DNA of 34,168 nt from Alphaproteobacteria bacterium (GCA_016869735.1 VGDL01000037.1:1-34168), one strand, 5' to 3'; shown: positions 1-9,591, numbered from the stretch's first letter. The notes: a model not told the origin generated them from the sequence alone. Numbers and translations are program-made.

Positions 1-437
1 AAAGCCTCATGATCCGCATCATTCACCTCATTGGCGCGGTCAGTCACTTTAAGCGCGAATTCCAGCATGGCCTTCTGCTTCGGCGTGATATCGGCCTTGC
101 GCCAATTGGCGGCGATCTGGTCCGCGACCAGCGCATTCTTGGCGCGGATGCGCAAAATGGCGCCATGTGCGACTACGCAATATTGGCATTGGTTGCGCGA
201 TGACACGGCGACAACAATCATCTCGCGTTCCGCCTTGGAAAGCCCTTCGGCCTTGTCCATCAACGTATCGTGATAGGCCATGAAGGCGCGGAATTCCGCC
301 GGGCGATGCGCCAACATCAGAAAGACATTCGGCACAAAACCGGATTTTTCCTGTACGGTCAGGATACGGGCGCGAATATCTTCCGGCAGCGCGGCGATAT
401 CGGGGATAGGGGTGCGGGCGATGAGGGGCTTGGACAT
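1..437 (-). CDS. Peroxidase-related AhpD-family protein, 3' end cut by the window edge
   Basis: Reading the minus strand from the ATG at 437 gives an open frame of about 145 residues that runs off the left edge, so the C-terminus is missing. It begins MSKPLIARTPIPDI and contains CQYCVVAH, with Cys84, Cys87 and His91 forming the CxxCxxxH redox centre of the AhpD/carboxymuconolactone-decarboxylase fold. The segment ahead (LPEDIRARI...EKSGFVPNVF) is typical of the uncharacterised peroxidase-related subfamily, which is thought to reduce peroxides through the two cysteines. The physiological substrate and electron donor cannot be read from the sequence. It follows lepA in the same direction after 94 bases, which hold an 8-bp stem-loop. 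An AAGGA at 451-455 is 13 bases from the start, further than usual. Family assignment is firm; the specific role is not. Confidence 0.85.
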   Translation of the reverse strand, partial: MSKPLIARTPIPDIAALPEDIRARILTVQEKSGFVPNVFLMLAHRPAEFRAFMAYHDTLMDKAEGLSKAEREMIVVAVSSRNQCQYCVVAHGAILRIRAKNALVADQIAANWRKADITPKQKAMLEFALKVTDRANEVNDADHEA

Positions 438-457
438 CCGTGCCTAATCCTTGGAAT

Positions 458-483
458 GCGTGATCCACCGCAGCAGATCACGC
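458..483 (-). other. Perfect inverted repeat between lepA and the peroxidase-like gene
   Basis: GCGTGATC at 458-465 and GATCACGC at 476-483 form a perfect 8-bp stem with a 10-base loop. There is no T-run on the minus-strand exit side, so it is not a standard intrinsic terminator. It could be an operator, an mRNA-stability hairpin or an inefficient terminator. The structure is seen; the role is unknown. Confidence 0.4.
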
Positions 484-531
484 CCTTTGCGGTTTTGGAA
501 GCCTTGCCAGTAGCAGCGCGGCCGAGCGCCT

Positions 532-2337
532 TCAGCTATCCATCTTCAACGCCGCAATGAAGGCGCTTTGCGGGATTTCCACCTTGCCGAATTGCCGCAT
601 GCGCTTCTTGCCTTCCTTCTGCTTTTCCAGAAGCTTGCGCTTGCGGGAGATGTCACCGCCATAGCACTTCGCCGTCACATCCTTGGACAGGGCCGAGATT
701 GTCTCACGCGCAATCACCCGCCCGCCAATCGCGGCCTGGATGGGGATTTTGAACAATTGGCGAGGAATCAGTTCCTTCAATTTCTCGCAAATCTGCCGCC
801 CGCGCCGTTCTGCCTGCGCGCGATGTGCCATGAAGGACAGCGCATCCACCGGTTCATTGTTCACCAGGATGGAAATCTTCACCAGATCGCCTTCCTCATA
901 ACCATCCATCTGATAATCGAAGGAAGCATAACCGCGGGATACTGACTTCAGCCGATCATAGAAATCGAACACCACTTCATTCAACGGTATCCGATACACC
1001 AGCATGGCGCGGGCGCCGACATAGGTCAGTTCCACCTGCTGCCCGCGCCGTTCATTACACAACGCCAAAACAGAACCCAAATAATCATCGGGCAACATGA
1101 TGGTCGCCTTGATCCAGGGTTCTTCGATGTGATCCAGCACGCTGCCATCGGGCATATCGGCAGGGTTGTGCAATTCGAACATTTCGCCATTCGTCTTGTG
1201 CACCTTGTACACAACTGAAGGCGCGGTCGCGATCAGGTCCAGATCAAATTCGCGGGACAATCTTTCCTGCACGATTTCCAGATGCAAAAGCCCCAGGAAG
1301 CCGCAACGAAAACCAAAGCCAAGTGCGGCGCTGGTTTCCGGTTCATAATGGAAGGACGCGTCATTCAAGCGGAGCTTGCCGAGTGATTCACGCAGCTTCT
1401 CGAAATCATCCGCATCCACCGGATAAAGCCCGCACCAGACCACAGGGATGGAAGGTTTGAAACCGGCCAAAGCCTCAGCGGCCGGGTTGCGATCATCCGT
1501 GATGGTATCGCCAACATTGGTATCCGCCACGGTTTTGATCGCGGCTGTCAGATAGCCCATTTCACCTGGCCCTAGGCTTTCCACCGGCACCAGCTTTGGC
1601 GTGAAGACACCGACCTGTTCAATGGTATGCACCGCGCCGGATGACATCATGCGGATGCGCTGGCCCTTGCGCAAATGCCCATCCTTCACGCGCACCAGGA
1701 TGATGACGCCAAGGTAGGCGTCATACCAGCTATCAACCAGCAACGCCTTGGTAGTGGCAGATGCATCACCCTTCGGGGGTGGTAGGCGTTCCACAATGGC
1801 ATTCAAAACGCCTTCGATATTCACGCCCGTCTTGGCGCTGATCATCACCGCATCCGAAGCATCAAGCCCGATCACATCTTCAATCTGCTGCTTGACGCGA
1901 TCAGGTTCCGCCGCCGGAAGGTCAATCTTGTTTAGCACCGGCACGATCTCATGGCCCGCATCAATCGCCTGATAGACATTGGCGAGTGTCTGCGCCTCAA
2001 CCCCCTGGGACGCATCCACCACCAGAAGCGAACCCTCACAGGCGGCAAGCGACCGGCTGACCTCATAGGCGAAGTCCACATGGCCGGGCGTGTCCATCAA
2101 ATTCAGCACATAGGTTTTGCCATCCTTGGCCGGGTAGGTCAGGCGGACGGTTTGTGCCTTGATGGTGATGCCGCGTTCACGCTCCAACTCCATATTATCC
2201 AGGACCTGTTCCTTCATCTCACGCGCGGAAAGCCCGCCGGTCTGCTGGATCAGCCGGTCAGCAAGCGTGGATTTCCCATGATCAATATGGGCAATGATCG
2301 AGAAATTGCGGATCAGCGAAAGCGGCGTGTCAGTCAT
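532..2337 (-). CDS. lepA: Elongation factor 4 (LepA), ribosome-associated GTPase
   Basis: A 601-residue protein, the usual LepA length. LepA/EF4 is a translational GTPase that binds the ribosome and affects back-translocation and initiation. The GTPase motifs are all visible: AHIDHGKS (residues 16-23), ERGITIK (about 54-60), DTPGHVDF (82-89) and NKID (136-139). The LepA-specific C-terminal region ends in [20 protein letters not shown] and FIAALKMDS. The frame stays open upstream to 2415, but I chose the ATG at 2337 because [22 protein letters not shown] matches the family N-terminus and the 26 residues before it do not. It lies 87 bases downstream of the MFS gene, behind a terminator-like hairpin, so it may have its own promoter. 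Confidence 0.97.
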   Translation of the reverse strand: MTDTPLSLIRNFSIIAHIDHGKSTLADRLIQQTGGLSAREMKEQVLDNMELERERGITIKAQTVRLTYPAKDGKTYVLNLMDTPGHVDFAYEVSRSLAACEGSLLVVDASQGVEAQTLANVYQAIDAGHEIVPVLNKIDLPAAEPDRVKQQIEDVIGLDASDAVMISAKTGVNIEGVLNAIVERLPPPKGDASATTKALLVDSWYDAYLGVIILVRVKDGHLRKGQRIRMMSSGAVHTIEQVGVFTPKLVPVESLGPGEMGYLTAAIKTVADTNVGDTITDDRNPAAEALAGFKPSIPVVWCGLYPVDADDFEKLRESLGKLRLNDASFHYEPETSAALGFGFRCGFLGLLHLEIVQERLSREFDLDLIATAPSVVYKVHKTNGEMFELHNPADMPDGSVLDHIEEPWIKATIMLPDDYLGSVLALCNERRGQQVELTYVGARAMLVYRIPLNEVVFDFYDRLKSVSRGYASFDYQMDGYEEGDLVKISILVNNEPVDALSFMAHRAQAERRGRQICEKLKELIPRQLFKIPIQAAIGGRVIARETISALSKDVTAKCYGGDISRKRKLLEKQKEGKKRMRQFGKVEIPQSAFIAALKMDS

Positions 2338-2411
2338 GATGGTCCCGGGGGTGCGTGCGCGGAGTAGCGCCCTGCTTTTCAAAGGCGGAGATAAGGCAGC
2401 AGGGCCGGAAG

Positions 2412-2436
2412 TCAAACGCCCGCCTTAGCGCGGGCG
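2412..2436 (-). terminator. Terminator-like hairpin at the MFS gene stop codon
   Basis: CGCCCGC (2417-2423) and GCGGGCG (2430-2436) form a perfect 7-bp GC stem with a 6-base loop that contains the stop codon of the MFS gene. On the minus strand it is followed only by a short TTTGA, so termination would be weak. It may attenuate read-through into lepA. Confidence 0.4.
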
Positions 2437-3600
2437 GGGTAGCAAGGGGGCTAACCTCCACATCGCCACGGCGCCAAGCAGCGGCCCGATGCCCAGCAGC
2501 GCAAAACCCGCCGACATGCCAAGCATTTCCATGGCCCGGGGCAAGGCCCAGATGGTGCCCGCCGTCAGCAAAAAACCAAGCGCGGTCTGAACCGTCAGCA
2601 TGGTGCCGACGTAATCAGGCGGTGAAAGGCTGACGATACAGGCGGAAAACTGCGCGGAATCGGCCACCACCGTCAGCCCCCAGATGAAGGCAATCGCCAG
2701 CGCCAATACCGGCCAGGCGCTGGCCGGGCCGATCAGCAGCGCACAAGAACCCGAAGCCAGCATGCAGCCGCCGGCCACCTTGGCGCGATTCCAGCGATCG
2801 GCAGCCAGCCCCGCCAGGATGCAGCCCAAGGCCCCGGCGGCAACCACCGCAAAAACCCAGGGACCGATGGCGGGGCTTTCCAGCACGGCGGCCAGGAACA
2901 CGCCAATCCAGGCCCACATGGCATAGAGTTCCCACATATGGCCAAGATAGCCGAGGTTCGCCAAGCGCAGCCCCTTATTGCGCCAGGCTTCCAGCATTTG
3001 CGCCGGGCGAAAGGGTGGCCGGGCACCCAGCAACGGCCCCGGCTGAAACCCCAGGATCAGCAATCCGCCAAGCGCCGCCAGCCCCCCTGCCCCCGCATAG
3101 GCCACGCGCCAATCCAAAGCCCCGACCAAAGCCGGCAACGCATGGGGCAGCGCGGAACCAAGCGTCACCGCGCCCACCACCAACCCGATCAGCAGGCCAA
3201 GATCGCCCTTGGCCCAGGAAGCGGCGAGCTTCATCCCAACCGGATAAACCCCCGCCATGGCTGCACCCGCGATGAAGCGCAGCAGCAACGCCATATCGCC
3301 CGCTGGCGCCACCAGGGTTTGCGCGAGTGTCGCGCCCGCCGCCAAGATGGCGCAGCCTAAAAACAGCCAGCGCGCCGGCCAACGATCCGCGAGTGAGAAT
3401 ACCGAACTCACCAGCGTGCCGAAGACAAAGCCCAATTGTACGCAGGCAGTCAGCCAGGCGGCGCGGCTTGGCGCGATCAGTCCCTCCGCCAGCAGCGCCG
3501 GCACGGCAGCGGTGCCGGCGAACCAAACGGAAAGCGTCAGCACAATCGCCCCCACCAACAGCGCCATATTGCGGCGCTTGCTGGTGGGGGAGGCGTTCAT
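2425..3600 (-). CDS. MFS transporter, substrate unknown
   Basis: A 391-residue, strongly hydrophobic inner-membrane protein with about twelve predicted transmembrane stretches, matching a single major-facilitator unit. The first follows a short basic N-terminus (TSKRRNMALLVGAIVL). A polar loop near residues 190-220 (GARPPFRPAQMLEAWRNKG) separates the two six-helix halves, and LAADRWNRAK resembles the loop motif at the start of the second half. Its ATG overlaps the pheT stop by four bases (ATGA), so translation is probably coupled to pheT. An MFS gene between pheT and lepA is not part of the classic translation operon. The sequence gives no substrate clue. It could be a drug, sugar or anion carrier. 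Confidence 0.85.
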   Translation of the reverse strand: MNASPTSKRRNMALLVGAIVLTLSVWFAGTAAVPALLAEGLIAPSRAAWLTACVQLGFVFGTLVSSVFSLADRWPARWLFLGCAILAAGATLAQTLVAPAGDMALLLRFIAGAAMAGVYPVGMKLAASWAKGDLGLLIGLVVGAVTLGSALPHALPALVGALDWRVAYAGAGGLAALGGLLILGFQPGPLLGARPPFRPAQMLEAWRNKGLRLANLGYLGHMWELYAMWAWIGVFLAAVLESPAIGPWVFAVVAAGALGCILAGLAADRWNRAKVAGGCMLASGSCALLIGPASAWPVLALAIAFIWGLTVVADSAQFSACIVSLSPPDYVGTMLTVQTALGFLLTAGTIWALPRAMEMLGMSAGFALLGIGPLLGAVAMWRLAPLLPRPR

Positions 3601-6068
3601 GCGCGCAGCACTGCCCCGGTTGCCTTCGCCACTGCCGCGACAATCTTATCCGCCACGGCTTCAATTTGCGGGTCGGTGAGTGTTGCCTCACGCGGCTGGA
3701 TGGTTACTTGCAAAGCAAGGCTTACCTTACCGGCCGGCAGCTTATCCCCAGCGTAGCGGTCAAACAGCGCGACATCGGTGATCAGCGTGCGTTCCGCCCC
3801 GCGTGCGGCGCGGAGCAGCGCCTCGGCAGCAACCCCCTCATCCACCAGGAAGGCGAAATCACGCCGGAGTGGCTGGAAGGAAGGCAAATCAGGCGCACCC
3901 TTCTTGCGGCGCTTGGGTTCCGGAATGGCATCCAGAAACACCTCAAACGCCACCGCCGGGCCGGGCAGGTCGAGTGCGGCCAAAACGCGCGGATGGATTT
4001 CGCCAAAGCGCGCCAGCACGGTCTTTGGCCCCTGCCGCACCTGACCGGAACGGCCCGGATGATAAAAGCCCGGCGCATCGGCGGTCACGGAAAGGGCGGC
4101 CATGGGCAGGCCGAGTGCCGTCAGCACCGCCATGGCATCACCCTTAGCATCCAAAGCATCCACGCCGCGCGGCGCTTCCGCCCAATGGCGCGGCGTGGCG
4201 CCATGGCGCACCCCTGCGGCCACAGCCGCCTGACCACTCGGCGTCACATCCTGATAAGCCGCGCCGATTTCACATAGTACCACATCAGCAAAACCGCGCG
4301 CCGCATTGCGCCCCGCCGCAAGCAGCAGGGACGCCACCGGCGTTGGCCGCATCTGGTCCAAATCTTCCGCGATGGGGTTTTCCAGGCGCAGCGCGGCCGG
4401 CGTTTCGCCAAATAGCGCGGCGGTTTTCGATTCCATGAAGGCGAAGGTCACCGCTTCCTGCATGCCGCGCGCTGCCAGCACGCGCCGTGCGAGGGAGGCG
4501 CGTGCCTGCTTTGGCGTGAAGGCGGGCGCAGGGATGATCCCGCTGACCGGCAGCGAAACCGGGGCGATGGTATTGAGGCCGCGAATGCGCAGCACTTCCT
4601 CAATCAAATCGCATTCGGGTTCAATCTCAGCGCAACCTTCCGCCGCCGCCTTGGCGCGCGCAGCATCAAGCTCAACGGCCTGGGTGAGCGCACCCTTGCC
4701 GGCGACATCATTGCGCCAGCTTGGCACATTGACGGTGACGCGCAGCGCATCCCGTGCCGCCACGGTGAAGCCCAGGCTTTGCAGGATTTCAACCGCGCGA
4801 TCCGGCGCCACATCATCGCCGCCATAGCTGGCCAGCCGCCCAAAACGGAGGCTGGCTTGGCGCTGCCAGGCGGGTTCCGGCCCGGCGCCAACCACTTCAC
4901 TGGCTTCGCCACCGCAAATCTCGATCATCGCCTGTGTCGCCAGATCAAGGGCGAGGCGCGGCAGCGCCTGATCCACGCCGCGTTCAAACCGCGCGCGGGC
5001 ATCGGTGCGCACATCATGGCGCCGGCCGGAAAGGGCGATGCGCACAGGGTCGAAAATCGCGCATTCGATGAAGCATTCGGTGGTGGCTTCATCGCAGCCG
5101 GTAGCCTCGCCACCGATAATGCCGCCAAGCGCTTCCGGCCCGGCGGCATCGGCGATGATGCCATCCTCCGCCGTCAATTCATAAGTCTTGCCATTCAGCG
5201 CCAGCAGGCTTTCGCCTTCACGCGCCATGCGCATCGTCAGCGTCTTGCCATGCACCTTCGCCACATCAAATACATGCAATGGTCGGCCAAGGCCGAAGGT
5301 GAACAGATTGGTCACATCCACCAGCGCATTGATTGGGCGCTGGCCAATCGCGGTCAGCCAATCCTGTAACCATTTGGGCGATGGCCCATTCTTCACGCCA
5401 CGAATGGCGCGGCCCAGCACGTAATCGCAGGCGCGCGGATCAGCGATTTCCCAAGCAAGCGGAGAAACATAGGCAGGCTTGATCGCAGGCGTTGGCAGCG
5501 GCTTCAGCCGCCCAAGCCCGGCCGCGGCCAAATCCCGCGCCACACCATGGACGGAAAGCGCATCGCCGCGATTGGGGGTGACGCTGATTTCAATGATCGG
5601 GTCATCAAGCCCGGCCCAGCGGACATAGGCTTCGCCCAGCGGTGCATCTTCGGGCAAATCAACAATGCCGGTATGATCATCACCCAGGCCCATTTCGCGG
5701 GCGGAGAGCATCATCGCTTCCGATTTCACGCCGCGAATTTCGCCCGCCTTCAGCGTAATGCCGGTGCCGGGAATGAAGGCGCCTGGCAGAGCCGCGACAC
5801 CCTTCATGCCGGCGCGCGCATTGGGCGCGCCGCAGACCACGGACAGCAGCTTGCCATCACCGGTATCAACCTTCAGCGCGCGCAGCCGATCCGCATTGGG
5901 GTGCTGTTCGGCTTCCACCACACGGGCGATGCGGAAATTCGTTAGTGCTGCACCGCGATCTTCCACACCTTCAACCTCAAGCCCGATGGTATTCAGCGCC
6001 GTCAGGATCTCATCAAGCGTCGCTTCGGTTTCAAGATGCGCCTTCAGCCAGGAAAGGGTGAATTTCAT
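3597..6068 (-). CDS. pheT: Phenylalanyl-tRNA synthetase beta subunit
   Basis: An 823-residue beta subunit of the alpha2-beta2 synthetase that charges tRNA-Phe in the cytoplasm. The N-terminal part (MKFTLSWLKAHLETEATLDEI, then VEAEQHPNADRLRALKVDTG) is the EMAP/tRNA-binding domain. B3/B4 follows with VSVTPNRGDALSVHGVARDLA-type sequence, the editing region. B5 includes the CDLIEEVLRIRGLNTI segment, and the C-terminal anticodon-binding (FDX-ACB) domain runs from FQPLRRDFAFLVDE to the end. The length is slightly above the usual 790-800. The start is supported by GAAGGAG, which lies over the end of pheS only a few bases upstream. The gene follows pheS by four bases and overlaps the MFS start by four. 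Confidence 0.97.
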   Translation of the reverse strand: MKFTLSWLKAHLETEATLDEILTALNTIGLEVEGVEDRGAALTNFRIARVVEAEQHPNADRLRALKVDTGDGKLLSVVCGAPNARAGMKGVAALPGAFIPGTGITLKAGEIRGVKSEAMMLSAREMGLGDDHTGIVDLPEDAPLGEAYVRWAGLDDPIIEISVTPNRGDALSVHGVARDLAAAGLGRLKPLPTPAIKPAYVSPLAWEIADPRACDYVLGRAIRGVKNGPSPKWLQDWLTAIGQRPINALVDVTNLFTFGLGRPLHVFDVAKVHGKTLTMRMAREGESLLALNGKTYELTAEDGIIADAAGPEALGGIIGGEATGCDEATTECFIECAIFDPVRIALSGRRHDVRTDARARFERGVDQALPRLALDLATQAMIEICGGEASEVVGAGPEPAWQRQASLRFGRLASYGGDDVAPDRAVEILQSLGFTVAARDALRVTVNVPSWRNDVAGKGALTQAVELDAARAKAAAEGCAEIEPECDLIEEVLRIRGLNTIAPVSLPVSGIIPAPAFTPKQARASLARRVLAARGMQEAVTFAFMESKTAALFGETPAALRLENPIAEDLDQMRPTPVASLLLAAGRNAARGFADVVLCEIGAAYQDVTPSGQAAVAAGVRHGATPRHWAEAPRGVDALDAKGDAMAVLTALGLPMAALSVTADAPGFYHPGRSGQVRQGPKTVLARFGEIHPRVLAALDLPGPAVAFEVFLDAIPEPKRRKKGAPDLPSFQPLRRDFAFLVDEGVAAEALLRAARGAERTLITDVALFDRYAGDKLPAGKVSLALQVTIQPREATLTDPQIEAVADKIVAAVAKATGAVLRA

Positions 6069-6072
6069 TGCC

Positions 6073-7152
6073 TTACACTCCTTCCACCAAAGAAGGTGGT
6101 GAAAGCGGATCGGCGCCGTAATGCCTCAACCAGCGGATATCGGCTTCATAGAAGGGGCGCAGATCAGGAATGCCGTGCTTCAGCATGGTAATGCGTTCAA
6201 TCCCCATGCCAAAGGCAAAGCCCTGCCATTCGCGCGGATCAATGCCGCAATTCGCCAGTACCTTCGGGTGCACCATGCCAGAGCCCAAAATCTCCAGCCA
6301 ATCACCGCCCTTGCCCAATTCGCCGGTTTTGCGGCTCCAGCCGATATCCACTTCCATGGAAGGTTCCGTGAAGGGGAAATAGGAAGCCCGGAAACGCACC
6401 GGCAAATCGGCAATGCCGAAAAAGGCGCGCAGAAAATCAATCAGGCAGCCCTTCAAATGGCCAAGATGGATGTTCCGATCAATCACCAGGCCTTCCACCT
6501 GATGAAACATCGGGGAATGCGTTGCATCATGATCCGCACGATAGGTGCGCCCTGGCACAATCACGCGAATGGGCGGCGCTTCATTTAGCATGGTGCGGAT
6601 TTGCACAGGCGATGTATGCGTGCGTAGCACCGGGCGGCGCCCATCCACTGCGGGCACATAAAACGTATCATGATCCTGCCGCGCCGGGTGATGTTCCGGG
6701 ATATTGAGCGCGCCGAAATTATGCCAATCGCTTTCGATATCGGGGCCTTCCGCCACCTTGAAGCCCATGGCGCCGAACAGCGTGGTCAATTCTTCCATGG
6801 TACGCGCAATGGGGTGGATGCCGCCCTCTGCCGCCGTGCCAGGCGCAAAGGGGCGCGGCGGCAGCGATACATCCATGCGTTCTGCCGCGAGGCGCGCATC
6901 CAAGGCGCGGGCTTCCACCACCGCACGCTGCGCTTCCAAGGTGGCTTCGATCGCAGATTTCACCTGGTTCAGCGCTGCACCACGTTCCTTGCGCGCTTCG
7001 GGGGCGACCGCACCAAGCCCCTTCAGCAGCGCGGTCAGGCTGCCGGATTTGCCCAAAACGGCGACGCGCACCGCATCCAGCGCGCGCGGGTCGGCAGCGG
7101 CGGCAATCGCGGCTTCGGTTTCGGCCTTAAGGGCAGCAAGATCATCGGTCAT
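6073..7152 (-). CDS. pheS: Phenylalanyl-tRNA synthetase alpha subunit
   Basis: A 359-residue catalytic alpha subunit of PheRS, a class II synthetase. An N-terminal coiled-coil region (residues 1-90) is followed by [38 protein letters not shown] and [17 protein letters not shown] (motif 2). [19 protein letters not shown] near the C-terminus is motif 3. I chose the ATG at 7152 ([16 protein letters not shown]). An in-frame ATG lies 15 bases further upstream (MWTPF), and the open frame continues further through the hairpin region, but that sequence is not family-like. A strong stem-loop lies 21 bases upstream of the start, and the gene is 103 bases downstream of rplT, so it may be attenuated separately from the ribosomal protein genes. 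Confidence 0.96.
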   Translation of the reverse strand: MTDDLAALKAETEAAIAAAADPRALDAVRVAVLGKSGSLTALLKGLGAVAPEARKERGAALNQVKSAIEATLEAQRAVVEARALDARLAAERMDVSLPPRPFAPGTAAEGGIHPIARTMEELTTLFGAMGFKVAEGPDIESDWHNFGALNIPEHHPARQDHDTFYVPAVDGRRPVLRTHTSPVQIRTMLNEAPPIRVIVPGRTYRADHDATHSPMFHQVEGLVIDRNIHLGHLKGCLIDFLRAFFGIADLPVRFRASYFPFTEPSMEVDIGWSRKTGELGKGGDWLEILGSGMVHPKVLANCGIDPREWQGFAFGMGIERITMLKHGIPDLRPFYEADIRWLRHYGADPLSPPSLVEGV

Positions 7153-7172
7153 GAAGGGGGTCCACATGAACA

Positions 7173-7210
7173 AAGGGCCGCATCCCTGGTTTAACCAGGA
7201 AGCGGCCCTT
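7173..7210 (-). terminator. Strong stem-loop between rplT and pheS, candidate terminator or attenuator
   Basis: AAGGGCCGC (7173-7181) pairs perfectly with GCGGCCCTT (7202-7210). Nested inside, CCTGG (7185-7189) pairs with CCAGG (7195-7199). On the minus strand the stem exits into TTTGTTC, a modest U-rich tail. A second GC hairpin (7226-7249) lies just upstream in the transcript. The arrangement would suit an attenuator for pheST, but I found no phenylalanine-rich leader peptide. Confidence 0.6.
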
Positions 7211-7255
7211 GCTAAACGCTGGGATGGCGCCGGGAAAGCCCCGGGCACCAGATAA

Positions 7256-7615
7256 TCAGGCGGCGCCGGCCGCCTTCGCCTTTTCCACCAGCGCCGCGAA
7301 GGCCGCCGGTTCATCAAAAGCGAGTGCCGCCATCACCTTGCGGTCCATCTCAATCCCCGCCGCCTTGATGCCGGCGATGAAGCGGGAATAGGTCAGGCCA
7401 TGCTCACGCACGGCGGCATTGATGCGCTGGATCCAAAGGCCGCGGAAGTCGCGCTTTTTGTTGCGACGGTCGCGATAGGCATATTGCAGCGCCTTTTCCA
7501 CCCGCTCCAAAGCGGGGCGATAGGCGGTGCCTGACCGGCCGACATAGCCTTCAGAAAGCTTCAGGATTTTCTTGTGGCGGGCGTGCTTGGTAACGCCGCG
7601 TTTTACACGAGCCAT
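7256..7615 (-). CDS. rplT: 50S ribosomal protein L20
   Basis: A 119-residue basic protein with the standard L20 sequence: [32 protein letters not shown] at the start, then [36 protein letters not shown], then the usual C-terminal segment. L20 binds 23S rRNA early in large-subunit assembly, and in other bacteria represses its own operon. The start is preceded by AAGGAAGGAAG, a good ribosome binding site. It lies 15 bases after rpmI, the canonical order. A short alanine-rich tail (EKAKAAGAA) extends past the core. Confidence 0.98.
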   Translation of the reverse strand: MARVKRGVTKHARHKKILKLSEGYVGRSGTAYRPALERVEKALQYAYRDRRNKKRDFRGLWIQRINAAVREHGLTYSRFIAGIKAAGIEMDRKVMAALAFDEPAAFAALVEKAKAAGAA

Positions 7616-7630
7616 TTTGCGCTTCCTTCC

Positions 7631-7837
7631 TTACCGGTCCAGCCCATAGGGCAGCCATTGCTTCACGGTATCGCCATCCTGCTTATCCAGCACGAAGGTC
7701 CCGCGGTTCTGGCGCTTCATCTTGGAAGCCTTGGAAGAAAGCATATGGCGCTTGAAGCCACCGCCTGCCTTGACCTTGCCGGTCGCGGTCAGACGGAAGC
7801 GCTTTTTCACGCTTGATTTCGTCTTCATCTTGGACAT
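7631..7837 (-). CDS. rpmI: 50S ribosomal protein L35
   Basis: A 68-residue basic protein starting [23 protein letters not shown], the L35 signature, with [17 protein letters not shown] in the middle. The start has a very strong ribosome binding site (AGGAGGG, six bases upstream). It is the first gene of the minus-strand translation operon: infC, which often precedes rpmI, is absent, and the next gene upstream points the other way. The promoter must therefore lie in the 244-base divergent gap that ends at cheZ. Confidence 0.97.
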   Translation of the reverse strand: MSKMKTKSSVKKRFRLTATGKVKAGGGFKRHMLSSKASKMKRQNRGTFVLDKQDGDTVKQWLPYGLDR

Positions 7838-8081
7838 TTGGCCCTCCTATGGGGTCAGCCCTTCCGCCTTGCACCCGTTGCCGGGGCCGCACCATGCGGC
7901 GGGAAGGGGGTTCCGGCCGGGCATGTCCATGGGCCACGGCGCGGGAGGCGGGGCTATAGCGCCCGCAAGTTTTCCACACAAGACCCACCCGACAGAAACG
8001 GAGATTTCACCTTTATGGGTGTTTAATGCCCCGGTGATCACCCGGCGGTTAGGCCGCCCTTTGGAGTCAGGACGAAGTCTC
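7838..8081. promoter_or_regulatory. Divergent intergenic region between rpmI and cheZ
   Basis: These 244 bases must hold the promoters for the leftward rpmI operon and rightward cheZ. I could not pick a convincing -35/-10 pair for either. A small hairpin (GGCGG, five-base loop, CCGCC) lies at 8044-8058, about 25 bases before the cheZ start. No further gene is evident here. Confidence 0.4.
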
Positions 8082-8702
8082 ATGTCGCATTCGCAAGCGG
8101 ATACACTGCCGGACTCAGACGTGCTCAGGGCCGCCATGGAGCCCCTTTTCGGCGATTTGCGCGCCTTTATGGACCGCCGCATCTCTGAGGTCAGCGCCGA
8201 GGTGTCCGCCAGCGTCCAGCTTCTGGGCATGAGCGAGGAAAACCTGGCCGGCCAGATCTCGGCTGTTCATGAACGCATCGCCGGCATGATTTCCGCCCCT
8301 CAGGCCGGCAATCGCACCTCGGGCCAGGAACTGGAAGCTGTGGTGCAAGCCACGGAAGCGGCGGCCAATACCATTCTGGAAGCCGCGGAAGCCATTCAGG
8401 AATGGCTGGAAAAGGGCTCTGGCAGCCCGGATGCCCTGCCCGCCATCACCGAAAGGGTGAATGCGATTTTTGAGGCCTGTTCCTTCCAGGATCTGACCGG
8501 CCAGCGCATCCGTCGCGCCATCCGGGATTTGCAGCAGGTGGAATCCATCCTGGAAGATATCCTGCCCGAAAACACCCAGCCAGGCCCCAATGCCGCCCGC
8601 CCCAAGGTGGAATTGAAGGGCGTGGTGCAAACCGTAGCAGACCCGAAAACCGCCGGACCAGATTTGGAACAGGATGAAATTGACCGGCTGCTGAACGGGT
8701 AA
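8082..8702 (+). CDS. cheZ: CheZ-family protein phosphatase
   Basis: A 206-residue, largely alpha-helical protein matching the CheZ family, which dephosphorylates phospho-CheY in the cytoplasm. The key segment is [18 protein letters not shown]. In E. coli CheZ the DLTGQ pentapeptide carries the catalytic Asp143 and Gln147; here they are Asp137 and Gln141. The C-terminal tail [12 protein letters not shown] resembles the acidic CheY-docking peptide. The start is the ATG at 8082 with AGGA about a dozen bases upstream; the frame stays open further upstream, but that part is non-coding in character. No other chemotaxis gene is in the window, so it is an isolated che gene, and its partner response regulator may not be a canonical CheY. 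Confidence 0.85.
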   Translation: MSHSQADTLPDSDVLRAAMEPLFGDLRAFMDRRISEVSAEVSASVQLLGMSEENLAGQISAVHERIAGMISAPQAGNRTSGQELEAVVQATEAAANTILEAAEAIQEWLEKGSGSPDALPAITERVNAIFEACSFQDLTGQRIRRAIRDLQQVESILEDILPENTQPGPNAARPKVELKGVVQTVADPKTAGPDLEQDEIDRLLNG

Positions 8703-8739
8703 ATCTGCTCGGCCAAGAATAAGCGGGTTCCGGTTCGGC

Positions 8740-8761
8740 GCGGGGAGGCTTATATCCCCGC
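8740..8761 (+). promoter_or_regulatory. Hairpin just upstream of dapF with a Shine-Dalgarno-like loop
   Basis: GCGGGG (8740-8745) can pair with CCCCGC (8756-8761), and the loop carries most of a GGAGG (8744-8748). The dapF ATG follows two bases after the stem. GGAGG is 15 bases from the start, too far unless the stem folds. The hairpin could control dapF translation or act as a weak cheZ terminator. The structure is seen; the role is inferred. Confidence 0.35.
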
Positions 8762-8763
8762 CC

Positions 8764-9591
8764 ATGCTTTCCTTCCGCAAGATGCATGGGCTTGGCAATG
8801 ATTTCGTGGTGCTGGATGGCCGCGCCCAGCCGCTTGGCCTGACGCGCGCTGAGATTGTGGCGCTGGCGGATCGCCGGCGCGGCATTGGCTGCGACCAGTT
8901 GATCATTCTGGAACCTCCGCCGCCGGGCGCTGATGTTTTCATGCGCATCCATAATCCGGATGGGTCGGAAGCCGGCGCTTGTGGTAATGCCACGCGCTGC
9001 ATCGCTTCCCTTATCACCGCTGAAACCGGCAAGGCGCGGGTAGTGGTACGGACGATTTCCGGCGATTTGCCGAGTGAAATTAGGCCGGATGGGCTCTGGC
9101 AGGTGGATATGGGGCTGGCGCGCCTCGGCTGGCGGGATGTGCCGCTCGCGCGGGAGGTTGATACGTTGCATCTGCCGCTGGCTTCTGGCCCGGTGGCGGA
9201 CCCGGCGGCCTGTTCCATGGGCAATCCGCATGCGACTTTTTTCGTGCCCGATCTGGATGCGCTGCCGATCCATGACATCGGCCCGCGCCTGGAACATGAC
9301 CCGATCTTTCCTGACCGCGCCAATATCGGTTTTGTGCAGGTGATGGCGCCCGATCATCTGCGCCTGGTGGTTTGGGAACGCGGGGCGGGGCTGACGCTGG
9401 CCTGTGGCTCGGGCGCCTGTGCCGCCATGGTCAATGCGCATCGCCGTGGCCTGACCGGGCGCGCGGCGCGGATTTCCATGCCAGGTGGCGATTTGTTCAT
9501 GGAATGGCGCGCTGATGGCCATGTGCTGATGACCGGGCCGGTCGCCACCGCCTTCACCGGGCAAGTTGACCCCAAGGTTTTGGCAGCATGA
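8764..9591 (+). CDS. dapF: Diaminopimelate epimerase
   Basis: A 275-residue cytoplasmic enzyme that converts LL-diaminopimelate to the meso form, the last-but-one step of lysine synthesis and the source of the peptidoglycan cross-linking residue. Both catalytic cysteines are present in their motifs: Cys73 in GACGNATRC and Cys214 in ACGSGACA. The N-terminus [15 protein letters not shown] and the [11 protein letters not shown] segment are family hallmarks. The length is normal. The stop overlaps the mtaB start (ATGA), so the two are translationally coupled. There is no well-placed ribosome binding site; see the hairpin entry at 8740. Confidence 0.97.
   Translation: MLSFRKMHGLGNDFVVLDGRAQPLGLTRAEIVALADRRRGIGCDQLIILEPPPPGADVFMRIHNPDGSEAGACGNATRCIASLITAETGKARVVVRTISGDLPSEIRPDGLWQVDMGLARLGWRDVPLAREVDTLHLPLASGPVADPAACSMGNPHATFFVPDLDALPIHDIGPRLEHDPIFPDRANIGFVQVMAPDHLRLVVWERGAGLTLACGSGACAAMVNAHRRGLTGRAARISMPGGDLFMEWRADGHVLMTGPVATAFTGQVDPKVLAA

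Noticed and set aside
49-468. Minus-strand frame of 139 residues at the left edge
   Set aside because: Shadow of the peroxidase-family gene, which reads in a different minus-strand frame and has the CxxCxxxH motif.
2338-2415. Longer lepA start
   Set aside because: The extra 26 residues do not match the LepA N-terminus and overlap the terminator-like region.
8115-9564. Long minus-strand frames opposite cheZ and dapF
   Set aside because: Low-complexity, Arg/Ala-rich shadows of strongly supported plus-strand genes.
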